From Synechococcus sp. UW140 (lineage in GTDB: Bacteria; Cyanobacteriota; Cyanobacteriia; PCC-6307; Cyanobiaceae), in contig CAMCQR010000007.1 in NCBI GenBank assembly GCA_945877115.1, positions 1-45,600 on the forward strand: DNA of 45,600 bases. The letters are read 5' to 3'. The number at the start of each line of letters is the position of its first letter. Position 1 is the first letter of the stretch. Under the pieces are notes generated by a model that saw only the letters and a list, made by a program, of their open reading frames with translations, had not been told where the DNA came from and did no database searches. The position numbers and the translations under genes are program-made. Below are positions 25,969 through 34,458 of the stretch, one piece after another.

Positions 25969-26289
25969 GGCAGGGTCATGGCACGGAAAACGTTGGCAAG
26001 GGGCGCGGCGAAAGGAATGCCAGGACCCGGGAGGACAAGGGCGGATCGGTGAGGGCGCTCACCGGGAGGGCAGGGATATTGAACTTGCCCAGCCTGGAAG
26101 GGACTTTATGGTCATCCACCAAGTGCCGACGGGGTTAGCCGCTTGGGGAGTGCCCCCATGGGGCTTTACCCCCCAAGGATGGACTGGGCTTGGGCCCATC
26201 CCAAACTTGTGGCAAGGGGGGTCGCCGCTGGGTCAGGATGGAAACTGCTTAACGCCCACCGTTTAAGCCCATCGTCCGCGGATCCTGTC
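25969..26289. promoter_or_regulatory. Divergent glcD-hemL intergenic region
   Basis: This 321-base region between the glcD GTG and the preferred hemL start must hold promoters for both genes. It contains GC-rich short inverted repeats (for example GGCGCTCACC). I saw no convincing sigma-70 pair. The reading frame of hemL is open back to 26143 but that part lacks aminomutase homology. Confidence 0.4.
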
Positions 26290-27615
26290 TTGTCGGCAAC
26301 TCCATCAGCGCCCGTATCGACTCCTGTGTTCAATACCACCCGCTCCCAGGAGATCTTCGCAGCGGCCCAGCACCTGATGCCCGGCGGCGTGAGTTCGCCC
26401 GTTCGGGCCTTCCGCTCGGTGGGGGGCCATCCGATTGTGTTTGATCGCGTCAGCGGCGCCTATGCCTGGGACGTGGATGGCAACCGCTACATCGATTACG
26501 TCGGCAGCTGGGGTCCGGCCATCTGCGGCCATGCCCATCCCGATGTAATTGCGGCGTTACACCAAGCCCTTGAAAAGGGCACCAGCTTCGGGGCCCCCTG
26601 CGAACTGGAAAACCAACTGGCCACCATGGTCATCGAGGCAGTGCCATCGGTGGAAATGGTCCGCTTCGTCAACTCAGGCACGGAAGCCTGTATGTCGGTG
26701 CTGCGGCTGATGCGGGCCTTCACCGGCCGAGAGAAACTGATCAAATTTGAGGGCTGCTACCACGGCCATGCCGACATGTTCCTGGTCAAGGCCGGTTCGG
26801 GGGTCGCCACCCTGGGCCTGCCCGATTCCCCCGGTGTGCCCCGTTCTGTGACGGCCAACACCCTGACGGCGCCCTACAACTGCCTGGAATCGGTGAAGGA
26901 GCTGTTTGCTGCCAACCCCGGCGAAATCGCCGGGGTGATTGTGGAGCCGGTGGTGGGCAATGCCGGTTTCATCCCCCCGGAACCCGGTTTCCTCGAAGGC
27001 CTGCGGGAACTAACGCGGGAACACGGTGCGCTGCTGGTCTTTGATGAAGTGATGACCGGCTTCCGCATCAGCTACGGAGGAGCGCAGGCGAAATTTGGCG
27101 TGACCCCAGACCTGACCACCATGGGCAAGGTGATTGGCGGCGGTCTGCCGGTGGGGGCCTATGGCGGCAGGGCCGACATCATGGCCATGGTGGCCCCGGC
27201 CGGCCCCATGTACCAGGCCGGCACCCTCAGCGGCAATCCCCTGGCCATGACAGCCGGCATCAAAACCCTGGAACTGCTCAAACAGCCCGGCACCTACGAA
27301 CGGCTGGAGGCGATCACCCGGCGCCTGAGTGACGGCATCCAGGAGGCGGCCATGAACGCCGGTGTGCCGATCACCGGCAGCCACATCAGTGCCATGTTCG
27401 GCTTCTTCCTCTGCCCCGGCCCCGTGCGCAACTTTGAAGATGCCAAGGCCACCGACAGCCAGCGGTTCAGCCGCCTGCATCGGGCGATGCTGGAACGGGG
27501 CGTCTATCTAGCCCCCAGCTCCTACGAAGCGGGTTTCACGTCCCTGGCCCACAGCGACGCCGACATCGACGACACCTTGATGGCATTCCGCGAAGCCTTA
27601 ATGGCTATCGCCTGA
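26290..27615 (+). CDS. hemL: Glutamate-1-semialdehyde 2,1-aminomutase
   Basis: This PLP enzyme makes 5-aminolevulinate, the precursor of heme, chlorophyll and bilins in the C5 pathway. The core begins [25 protein letters not shown] and includes [26 protein letters not shown] and the PLP-lysine segment [18 protein letters not shown]. The frame is open from 26143, but the first ~50 residues are not aminomutase-like. A TTG at 26290 gives 441 residues and a GTG at 26326 gives 429, close to the usual ~430. I chose 26290; the exact start is uncertain. Confidence 0.95.
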   Translation: MSATPSAPVSTPVFNTTRSQEIFAAAQHLMPGGVSSPVRAFRSVGGHPIVFDRVSGAYAWDVDGNRYIDYVGSWGPAICGHAHPDVIAALHQALEKGTSFGAPCELENQLATMVIEAVPSVEMVRFVNSGTEACMSVLRLMRAFTGREKLIKFEGCYHGHADMFLVKAGSGVATLGLPDSPGVPRSVTANTLTAPYNCLESVKELFAANPGEIAGVIVEPVVGNAGFIPPEPGFLEGLRELTREHGALLVFDEVMTGFRISYGGAQAKFGVTPDLTTMGKVIGGGLPVGAYGGRADIMAMVAPAGPMYQAGTLSGNPLAMTAGIKTLELLKQPGTYERLEAITRRLSDGIQEAAMNAGVPITGSHISAMFGFFLCPGPVRNFEDAKATDSQRFSRLHRAMLERGVYLAPSSYEAGFTSLAHSDADIDDTLMAFREALMAIA

Positions 27616-27630
27616 ATCATCCAAGCCCAT

Positions 27631-28803
27631 TCACTTGATAATCCAGGCGAAAGGAATCAATAAAATTAGAATAACAACGGCGACAGCCTGCACTCTTTTG
27701 TCTACAGCGTTGATGCTAATTTCGGCGTCAATTTTGTAATCTTCGTCGGCGTTATTATAACGATTTGTAGACCAGCAGAATAGAATAAAAACGACAATTG
27801 ATATAAGGTAAGCATAAAGATATAGCCAATCTAAGAAGGTTAGATAGCTCAAGCTAGGTAGATTTCCTTGGTAAGCCTGCTGCAGGAAAATAAGGGTTAA
27901 CAAAGCCGTTGTTGGAATGGCCAATCGCACATCCCCCATGGCTGCGGGTAAGGTTGGGGAAGCCAAAACAATCCCAATGATGACCAGAAGCGGCAAAATG
28001 AATTGGGCAAGGGCCGCGATAAAATTAGACTTATAAACCAAATTAAAATTTACAGAATTAAAAGCTGAGAGGCCGCCGACACCAAAAGTGGTGTTGTATT
28101 GATGCAGAAAAGGCTCAACGATGGCCGCTTTAAGATCATATCCATTAATATCGGCAAACTGACCCACCATCGTTTTTGCAACATCAGGTTCGGGCTTCAA
28201 GGCAACACAGGGGGGGCCCGATGGATAACAGGAAAGACTATCTGGCTCGGTTTCAATCGTCAGCGGTAGCACGATATGGACGAATGGATAGCGGCGCAGA
28301 TCTAAATCATTCACATAGAAGCGACCCGAAAAACGAACCAACTGGTAATAACGACCCTCCTTAGCCATGAATAAAGGATCAGTTGAATCGAGGGTCTCGG
28401 TCAGATTTACTTCTTCGACAATATTGGCAAACTCGACAATTTGTTCCAAGGGTATTTTATTAGCTTTAATAATTTTATCAATCGCTTCCGGCCACTTCAG
28501 CCAATACCAACCCTCCATCCAATAAACCTTATCCTTGAGAGAAAGCTGATGGACATTCTCAATGTGAACACCCAAATCGATAGTCCGATCTGGTGTGGAG
28601 TCTACTGATGGTATCCGTGCAGCATGCTGTATCAATTGACGATTAATTGAAATATATTGCCCACCATGGATTCGGCTTGATTTCAAAAACGAGGGTGCAC
28701 GCATCGACTGATGCGAGTCATTGCGCATTCCGAAAAGAATCAGCACTGTGAGTGCAAAGGCCAGAACGGCCAACAGGTAGCCAAAAAGTTTCGAGCGCCG
28801 CAT
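27631..28803 (-). CDS. Pentameric ligand-gated ion channel homologue (Cys-loop superfamily)
   Basis: The ATG at 28803 gives 390 residues (a TTG at 28830 adds nine). After an N-terminal hydrophobic segment (7-24) comes a beta-rich extracellular-type domain. It has YWMEGWYWLKW (about 94-104) and FYVNDLDLRRYPF (162-174), matching the pre-M1 Cys-loop region of prokaryotic channels. Four hydrophobic segments follow: M1 260-282 with a central Pro, M2 291-311, M3 321-343 and M4 371-388. The M2-M3 linker SLSYLTFLDW is typical of the family. The usual PFD motif reads PFV here, and C192/C199 form a possible disulphide elsewhere. The gene has lower GC than its neighbours. Ligand and ion are unknown. Confidence 0.75.
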   Translation of the reverse strand: MRRSKLFGYLLAVLAFALTVLILFGMRNDSHQSMRAPSFLKSSRIHGGQYISINRQLIQHAARIPSVDSTPDRTIDLGVHIENVHQLSLKDKVYWMEGWYWLKWPEAIDKIIKANKIPLEQIVEFANIVEEVNLTETLDSTDPLFMAKEGRYYQLVRFSGRFYVNDLDLRRYPFVHIVLPLTIETEPDSLSCYPSGPPCVALKPEPDVAKTMVGQFADINGYDLKAAIVEPFLHQYNTTFGVGGLSAFNSVNFNLVYKSNFIAALAQFILPLLVIIGIVLASPTLPAAMGDVRLAIPTTALLTLIFLQQAYQGNLPSLSYLTFLDWLYLYAYLISIVVFILFCWSTNRYNNADEDYKIDAEISINAVDKRVQAVAVVILILLIPFAWIIK

Positions 28804-28842
28804 CGCAGGCTTGAGCCAGATTGGTCTCAATTTAGCGAAGAG

Positions 28843-28912
28843 GTCAAGGTCAGGAATGAATGAAGCGCACTATGGGGTGTCTTTTAACGCCTAGGAGGAC
28901 GTCAAGGTCAGG
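28843..28912. repeat. 12-bp direct repeat pair upstream of the ion-channel gene
   Basis: The sequence GTCAAGGTCAGG occurs exactly at 28843-28854 and 28901-28912. The copies are 58 bases apart, between the channel start and the end of the neighbouring AraC-type gene. Within each copy GGTCA/AGGTCA is itself partly repeated. The position suggests an operator for the adjacent AraC-family regulators; no binding data can be read from sequence. Confidence 0.5.
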
Positions 28913-28914
28913 GG

Positions 28915-29967
28915 TTAGGCCAAGCTTTGATCAGCTTTACCGCGCAGCAAAGCCGAGGGACGAATGCCATAGCGAGTCACAAAGTCACGGCTGAAGGCCG
29001 CCGGGCTCAAATAGCCGCAGGCCTGGGCCACGGCCGCCACGCTGGCCGTGGCTGGCGGATGCTGCAACATGGCAAGGGCCCGATCCAGGCGCTGGCGCCG
29101 CAACCATTGCATCGGGCCGCAACCAAAACGTTTGTTGAACATGGCCTGGATCGAGCGGCGGCTGTAGCAGCTGCGCTGCTCGATCTGGCTGAGGCTGATC
29201 GGTGTGTCGAGATGGGCCAGCAGCCACTCCAACAACTCGGATGGCGGGAAGGCTGCATCGGGACGCTGCCGGTCGCTCTTCAGCTCGCCACCCTCAAGCA
29301 ACTCGGGCACCAGCAACATGGCCAGCAGCCTGAGGATGAGATCGTCGAGGCGCATCATCGAATGCAAGCCGCAGGCACTGGCCATGGCGGAGTTGATTAG
29401 CGCCAGGGTGCTGATCAACACTTGGTGCAGATGGTCGCGACGGGGATCGTTCTTGCGACTGAGTAAGACGGGCTGGTTGATGGCCTCCTCCAAGGTCCGG
29501 AGACAGGTGTCTGAACCAGCAATGGCGAGGGCCACCGACGCCAGGGCATCGGGGGGAAAGCTGATCACGACCCCGGAGGTGAACGTGTTGGTGACCCTCA
29601 AGAGGGCGTGGCGGGCCGGAATGAAAAAGGCCGAGGTGCGGCTGTGGAACGTCTGACCACCGATGACATAGGTATTGACGCCAGCCACGTAGGGGAGAAT
29701 CAACTGGGCTTGCTTGCCCTCTTGAATCTCGACTTGCCCATCGACGGCCGAGCCCCAGGTGGTGAGCAGGGTGATAGGACCGAGATGGACACCACCGGAA
29801 TGGTTTTGAAAGGCTTTGGGCTCAGAGGGGGTATCCCAGTGGCAAATCCGAACCGGCAAAAAACTCTGGAGCACGGATCCGTGATCAGCAGGATCAGCGA
29901 ACTGCAAAGAAGTGGCTGGAATGTTAAGGAATGGAAGGTGAACCGGTGGTTCTTTGAGCTGATTCAT
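28915..29967 (-). CDS. AraC-family transcriptional regulator (copy 1)
   Basis: This 350-aa regulator has a C-terminal double helix-turn-helix. The first helix-turn-helix contains SLSQIEQRSCYSRRSIQ and FNKRFGCGPMQWLRRQRLDRA, and the second contains VAAVAQACGYLSPAAFSRDFVTRYG. The N-terminal ~230 residues form an effector or dimerisation region with TTWGSAVDGQVE and LPYVAGVNTYVIGG, matching AraC-binding-like cupin folds. It is a paralogue of the next gene along its whole length, so it arose by tandem duplication. It is transcribed toward the ion-channel gene, and the ATG at 29967 follows copy 2 by 58 bases. The effector is unknown. Confidence 0.9.
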   Translation of the reverse strand: MNQLKEPPVHLPFLNIPATSLQFADPADHGSVLQSFLPVRICHWDTPSEPKAFQNHSGGVHLGPITLLTTWGSAVDGQVEIQEGKQAQLILPYVAGVNTYVIGGQTFHSRTSAFFIPARHALLRVTNTFTSGVVISFPPDALASVALAIAGSDTCLRTLEEAINQPVLLSRKNDPRRDHLHQVLISTLALINSAMASACGLHSMMRLDDLILRLLAMLLVPELLEGGELKSDRQRPDAAFPPSELLEWLLAHLDTPISLSQIEQRSCYSRRSIQAMFNKRFGCGPMQWLRRQRLDRALAMLQHPPATASVAAVAQACGYLSPAAFSRDFVTRYGIRPSALLRGKADQSLA

Positions 29968-30025
29968 TCAAACAGGAGTCGAGACCAACTGGGGTTTCCA
30001 GACTTAATTAGGTTGTTTTGTCAGC

Positions 30026-31087
30026 CTAAATCACCGGTCTCTGGCGGCGCACCTTGGAGGGCCGCTGGCCAAAACGTTTCAAAAAATCACGGCTGAATGA
30101 GGATTGGGAAAGATAGCCGCAGGACTGGGCCACCTGGCTAAGGCCGAGCTGCCCGCGGGACTCCTGCAGCAGGCGCATGGCTTTATCGAGGCGCTGCTGC
30201 CGCAGCCACTGCATCGGCCCACAGCCGAAATGCTGTTTAAAGGTGTACTGGAGCGAGCGGCGGCAGTAACAGCTGCGCTGCTCCAGGTCGGTGAGGCTGA
30301 TGGGTTGATCGAGGTGGGCCATGACCCAATCGACCAAATCCCCGGGGAAACTGCCGGAGGCTGGCAGGTAAGGGCTGGGTGCATGGCCGGTCTGAAAAAG
30401 CTCGGGGACCAGCAGCATCACCATCAACCGTTTAATCAGGTCATCCAGTCGCATCATCTGATTGACATCTCCCAGCGCCTGCATGGCGCGATCGATCAAG
30501 GCCAGGGTCTGCATCAACAGATCATGCAGATGCTGGCGGCTTTCGTCGCTGCGGCGCCCCAGTATTCCCGGCTGGTCCAGAACCGCCAGGAAGGAGAGGG
30601 AATCGAAGGTGGGGCCAGCGATGGCGGCGGCCACGGGCACCAAGGTTTCAGGATTGAAGCTGAAGATCACACCTGAGCAAAGAGTGCAACGCAGATGGAT
30701 GCGCAATTGATGGGCTGGAATATAGAGCGAGGAATCACGAAAGACATAGGTCTTGCCATCTATTTTAAAGCTATTCGTACCGGCCAAATAGGGCAGAATC
30801 CACTGGGCCTGGGATTTTTGCTCGACGAGCCCGTCGATGGAAGATCCCCAGGTGGACAACAGGGTGAGGTCGCCGAGACGAACAATGCCTGATTGATTAA
30901 AGAATGTTTCGCTTTCCGGACCCAGATCCCAGGTCCAGACATGCAAAGGTAAAAATTTACCCAAAATTTCAGCAAAGGTTTCCGCCTGCTCGGGCTTGAG
31001 CGACGCACCCGGCAAGCTCAGAAAGGGCAGGGTGATTGGACCGGAACTCTGCTGCGGACTCTGGGGTGAAACGGTCCCGTGGGGCAT
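30026..31087 (-). CDS. AraC-family transcriptional regulator (copy 2)
   Basis: The ATG at 31087 gives 353 residues (a TTG at 31096 adds three). Domain layout and motifs parallel the downstream paralogue. The effector-region segment is STWGSSIDGLVE, and the helix-turn-helix blocks are SLTDLEQRSCYCRRSLQ and LSQVAQSCGYLSQSSFSRDFLKRFG. It is divergent from the arylsulfatase gene across about 186 bases that hold an imperfect direct repeat, so it is the best candidate regulator of that gene. The two copies have diverged most in the effector part. Confidence 0.9.
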   Translation of the reverse strand: MPHGTVSPQSPQQSSGPITLPFLSLPGASLKPEQAETFAEILGKFLPLHVWTWDLGPESETFFNQSGIVRLGDLTLLSTWGSSIDGLVEQKSQAQWILPYLAGTNSFKIDGKTYVFRDSSLYIPAHQLRIHLRCTLCSGVIFSFNPETLVPVAAAIAGPTFDSLSFLAVLDQPGILGRRSDESRQHLHDLLMQTLALIDRAMQALGDVNQMMRLDDLIKRLMVMLLVPELFQTGHAPSPYLPASGSFPGDLVDWVMAHLDQPISLTDLEQRSCYCRRSLQYTFKQHFGCGPMQWLRQQRLDKAMRLLQESRGQLGLSQVAQSCGYLSQSSFSRDFLKRFGQRPSKVRRQRPVI

Positions 31088-31149
31088 CAACGACAAAAAG
31101 ACTCACCCGCAAGTTAGCTGGTCTTACCGAATTAGCTGCCAAACAAAGG

Positions 31150-31183
31150 GGCATTAGCGCAAAGAATGGCAATAGGCGCAAAG
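31150..31183. repeat. Imperfect direct repeat between AraC copy 2 and the arylsulfatase gene
   Basis: GGCATTAGCGCAAAG (31150-31164) is followed by GGCAATAGGCGCAAAG (31168-31183), with the units about 18-19 bases apart. The position in the divergent promoter region and the direct orientation fit the way AraC-family dimers often bind, so this is a candidate operator. It could also be chance in a moderately AT-rich gap. Confidence 0.45.
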
Positions 31184-31273
31184 GCCGGGTTCGGGACTGG
31201 TGCCTTAACTGGCTTTTATGATCCATAGCATCAACTTGGGTCGGCCCGAATCAGGGAACCATCACCCCATCCC

Positions 31274-33628
31274 ATGCCCCTCAACGAATACCGCCCCGGT
31301 GAATCCTTCCCCGGGGTGATCGGCCGCACCGCCGATGTCTCTACCCCCGCCTGGCCGATGCCGAACCGGGCCCGGGAAGGAGCCCCCAACGTGCTCTATA
31401 TCGTTCTGGACGACACCGGCTTCGGCCAACTGGGCTGCTACGGCAGCCCCATCGCCACCCCCAACCTGGATGCTCTGGCGGCCGATGGTCTGCGCTTCAA
31501 CAACATGCACACCACGGCGCTCTGCTCGCCGTCGCGCTCCTGCATGCTCACCGGCCGCAACCACCACTCCAACGGCCTGGCCTGCATCACCGAGGGGTCC
31601 ATGGGCTTCCCTGGCTCCAACGGCATCATCCCGTTTGAGAACGGCTTCCTGTCGGAAATTCTGTTGCAGCACGGCTACAACACCTATGCCATCGGCAAGT
31701 GGCACCTGACCCCCGCCGAACAGACCTCGGCAGCGGGCCCCTACGACCGCTGGCCCCTGGGTCGGGGTTTCGAGCGTTTCTACGGCTTCCTGGGTGGTGA
31801 CACGCACCAGTACTACCCCGAGCTGGTGCAGGACAACTCCCAGGTGGAGCCCCCCGCCACCCCGGAGGAGGGCTATCACCTCACCCCCGATCTGGTGGCC
31901 AAGGCCAGGGCGATGATTGCCGATTCGAAGCAGGTGGCGCCCAACAAGCCCTTCTTCATGTACTTCTGCACCGGCGCCATGCATGCGCCCCACCATGTGC
32001 CGAAGGAATGGGCCGATAAGTACAAGGGCCAGTTTGATGGCGGCTGGGATGCCTACCGGGAGTTCACCTTTGCCCGCCAGAAGCAGCTGGGCATCATCCC
32101 GGAGGACACCGTGCTCTCGCGGCACGACCCCGATGTACCCGACTGGGATGGCCTTGCGGCCGCAGAAAAACGCCTCTATGCCCGCATGATGGAGGTGTTC
32201 GCCGGCTTCCTGGAGCACACCGACCATTACATCGGAGAGTTAATGAGTTTCTTGAAGGAGATCGGCGAATACGACAACACGTTGATCATGGTGATCTCCG
32301 ACAACGGCGCCAGCTCCGAAGGGGGCCCGACGGGTTCGGTGAATGAGGGCAAGTTCTTCAACAACGTGCCCGAAAACCTGGAACAGAACCTGGCCGCCAT
32401 CGACGACATCGGCGGACCGAAGTATTTCAACCACTACCCCTGGGGCTGGACCCACGCCGGCAACACCCCGTTCCGCCGCTGGAAGCGCGAAACCTACCGG
32501 GGCGGCACCAGCGATCCGTTCATCGTGAGCTGGCCCCAGGGCATCGCCGCCCGGGGAGAGGTCCGCTCCCAGTACTGCCATGCCATCGACATGGTGCCCA
32601 CGGTACTGGCGGCCCTCGGCATCAAGACCCCCACCGCCCTCCGGGGTGTCACCCAAAGCCCCATCGAGGGCTTCTCCCTGGACTCCTGCTTCGCCGATCC
32701 GGACGCGCCGAGCCTGCATCTCACCCAGTACTTCGAGATGTTCGGCCACCGCTCGCTTTATCACGATGGTTGGCGGGCGGTGTGCCCCTGGCCGGGGCCC
32801 TCGTTTACTGAATCGGGCCGCCGCTTCGGCGATCCAATCAGCTACGACCAGCTGATCCAGCTTGATGCCCACGGCTGGGAGCTCTACAACCTCAACAGCG
32901 ACTTCGCCGAAACCACCAACCTGGCCGAAGCGGAGCGGGACCGCCTGATCGCCATGATCGGCATGTGGTACGTGGAGGCGGGCAAATACAAGGTGCTGCC
33001 TATCGACAGCCGCGGCACCCAGCGCTTTGCCGTGGAGCGCCCCCAGATTGCCGCCGACCGCCAGCGCTACATCTATTACCCAGGCACCCAGATGGTGCCG
33101 TTGAACGCGGCGCCGCGGCTGCTGAACCGGCCCCACTCCATTTCGGTGGAGATCGAGGTGCCCGAGGCCGGGGCCGAGGGGGTGCTTTTCAGCATGGGCG
33201 GCAACGATGGCGGCTTCTCCTTCTACGTACAGAACGGCTTACTCACCTATGGCTACAACTATGTGGCCGAGCAGTTCTTCCATGTGCGCTCGAGTGGGCC
33301 GATCCCGGCCGGTCACCACATTGTGAGCGCCGAATTCAGCCCCACCGGCCCCGCCGATGTGGCCAACGGCAAGGGCACCCCGGCCAAGGTGGTGCTGTTT
33401 GTCGACGGCCGGGCGGTAGGTGAGGGCGATCTGCCAGTGACCATCCCCCTCAGCCTGGGCCTGGCGGCCGGGGTGGCGGTGGGGTCCGATCCGGGTTCGC
33501 CGGCCCTGCCGGATTACAAGCCCCCGTTCGCCTATGGCGGCCAGATCAAACGGGCAATGGTGGATGTGACCGGCACGCCGATCGTGGATCTGGAGGAGAG
33601 AATGCGGGAGATCCTGGCCCGTCAGTAG
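31274..33628 (+). CDS. Type I arylsulfatase, formylglycine-dependent
   Basis: This 784-aa sulfatase has the maturation signature C84-S-P-S-R88, in which the Cys is oxidised to formylglycine. The metal-binding segment VLDDTGFGQLGCYG precedes it at about 44-57. A later SDNGASSEGG block supplies further metal ligands, with WKRETYRGG and a C-terminal beta-rich region after about 620. There is no signal peptide, so it probably acts in the cytoplasm on imported sulfate esters. The long C-terminal part resembles the large AtsA-type arylsulfatases. It is divergent from AraC copy 2. The required maturation enzyme is not in the window. Confidence 0.93.
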   Translation: MPLNEYRPGESFPGVIGRTADVSTPAWPMPNRAREGAPNVLYIVLDDTGFGQLGCYGSPIATPNLDALAADGLRFNNMHTTALCSPSRSCMLTGRNHHSNGLACITEGSMGFPGSNGIIPFENGFLSEILLQHGYNTYAIGKWHLTPAEQTSAAGPYDRWPLGRGFERFYGFLGGDTHQYYPELVQDNSQVEPPATPEEGYHLTPDLVAKARAMIADSKQVAPNKPFFMYFCTGAMHAPHHVPKEWADKYKGQFDGGWDAYREFTFARQKQLGIIPEDTVLSRHDPDVPDWDGLAAAEKRLYARMMEVFAGFLEHTDHYIGELMSFLKEIGEYDNTLIMVISDNGASSEGGPTGSVNEGKFFNNVPENLEQNLAAIDDIGGPKYFNHYPWGWTHAGNTPFRRWKRETYRGGTSDPFIVSWPQGIAARGEVRSQYCHAIDMVPTVLAALGIKTPTALRGVTQSPIEGFSLDSCFADPDAPSLHLTQYFEMFGHRSLYHDGWRAVCPWPGPSFTESGRRFGDPISYDQLIQLDAHGWELYNLNSDFAETTNLAEAERDRLIAMIGMWYVEAGKYKVLPIDSRGTQRFAVERPQIAADRQRYIYYPGTQMVPLNAAPRLLNRPHSISVEIEVPEAGAEGVLFSMGGNDGGFSFYVQNGLLTYGYNYVAEQFFHVRSSGPIPAGHHIVSAEFSPTGPADVANGKGTPAKVVLFVDGRAVGEGDLPVTIPLSLGLAAGVAVGSDPGSPALPDYKPPFAYGGQIKRAMVDVTGTPIVDLEERMREILARQ

Positions 33629-33672
33629 GGCGTCGCCAGGGGATCGATCCACCCAAGACGCCACCACCCGCC

Positions 33673-34326
33673 ATGGCCGAGGGCCAGCCGAGCCAGCGCC
33701 GTTTTCAAGCCCATCCCCTAAGGCACAGACCCCAAGCCGCCTTGCTGCCAGGGCACTTCCAGCAACTGCTGGGGGTCCTGGTGGGGGCGGGACTGGCCTA
33801 CGGGCTGACGCGCCACCTGGCGGCCCTACCCTCCACTTTTCTCACGGCGGTGGTGCTGGCGGGGGCCTCGATCCTGAGTGGCCGGCACCTGACCCCCTGG
33901 GCCTGGTGGGGGGTGCTGGGGGCCGGCTGCGGCGGCCTGCTGGGCACCGCCATGGTGGTGGGTCAGAAGATCCAGACCAGCCACCCCCACGAGGGCCTGG
34001 GGCTGCGGCTGGGAATCGTGGCTTGCCTAATGGTGGCGGGGGCGATCGGCGGCGGCAGCCTCAGCCGCGACGCCAACCACCCGGATCGCCGCCCCCCCAA
34101 GGACACCCTGCGCAGCGCAAGCGCCCTCTGCACTGGCATCTTTGCGGTGGTGGTAACCCTCACCTTTTTGCACAGCGGCCTGGATCCGGCCCGCACCGTC
34201 TCCAGCCGGCTGAGCACGGCGCTGACGATCCTGGTGCTGGCGTTGACGGGACCTGGATGGCTGGTGCACCTGCTGGGCAGTAGCTGGCGGGGGAAGGGTG
34301 GGGATGGGCAGACCCCGCTGCGCTGA
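33673..34326 (+). CDS. Multi-pass membrane protein of unknown function
   Basis: This 217-aa protein has about five to six hydrophobic segments (near 28-47, 54-70, 75-95, 112-128, 148-168 and 180-203) separated by short charged loops. The N-terminus is basic and Gln-rich. I recognise no family. It follows the arylsulfatase by 44 bases in the same direction and could be co-transcribed, perhaps as a transporter partner, but nothing in the sequence proves that. The GC-rich codon use agrees with a real gene. Confidence 0.6.
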   Translation: MAEGQPSQRRFQAHPLRHRPQAALLPGHFQQLLGVLVGAGLAYGLTRHLAALPSTFLTAVVLAGASILSGRHLTPWAWWGVLGAGCGGLLGTAMVVGQKIQTSHPHEGLGLRLGIVACLMVAGAIGGGSLSRDANHPDRRPPKDTLRSASALCTGIFAVVVTLTFLHSGLDPARTVSSRLSTALTILVLALTGPGWLVHLLGSSWRGKGGDGQTPLR

Positions 34327-34363
34327 TTCCCAAGTGACACGCCCCAGGTGGCTTTATTCGCAA

Positions 34364-34452
34364 ATTCTTAATATTTGGGATTACGGAATTGGCGCAAACA
34401 AAAAACTGCTTTCTTGCGCTAAGATTCTTAAGACTGTTTTTGTCATTCTTAA
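34364..34452 (+). repeat. Three ATTCTTAA repeats upstream of the PGP-CTERM protein gene
   Basis: The octamer ATTCTTAA occurs at 34364-34371, 34424-34431 and 34445-34452, with spacings of 60 and 21 bases, just before the start at 34459. The first lies inside an inverted arrangement (CAAAT...ATTTG). GCGCAAA at about 34393 and TTGCGC at 34414 also face each other. The stretch is AT-rich and has no gene, so it probably carries the promoter and regulator sites. No clear -35/-10 assignment was possible. Confidence 0.45.
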
Positions 34453-34458
34453 AATCTC

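Noticed and set aside
26143-26289. N-terminal extension of HemL
   Set aside because: It has no aminomutase similarity and gives a protein about 50 residues too long.
31262-32227. 321-aa frame opposite the arylsulfatase
   Set aside because: The sulfatase has all active-site motifs; this frame is Gly/Val/His-rich with no recognisable domain.
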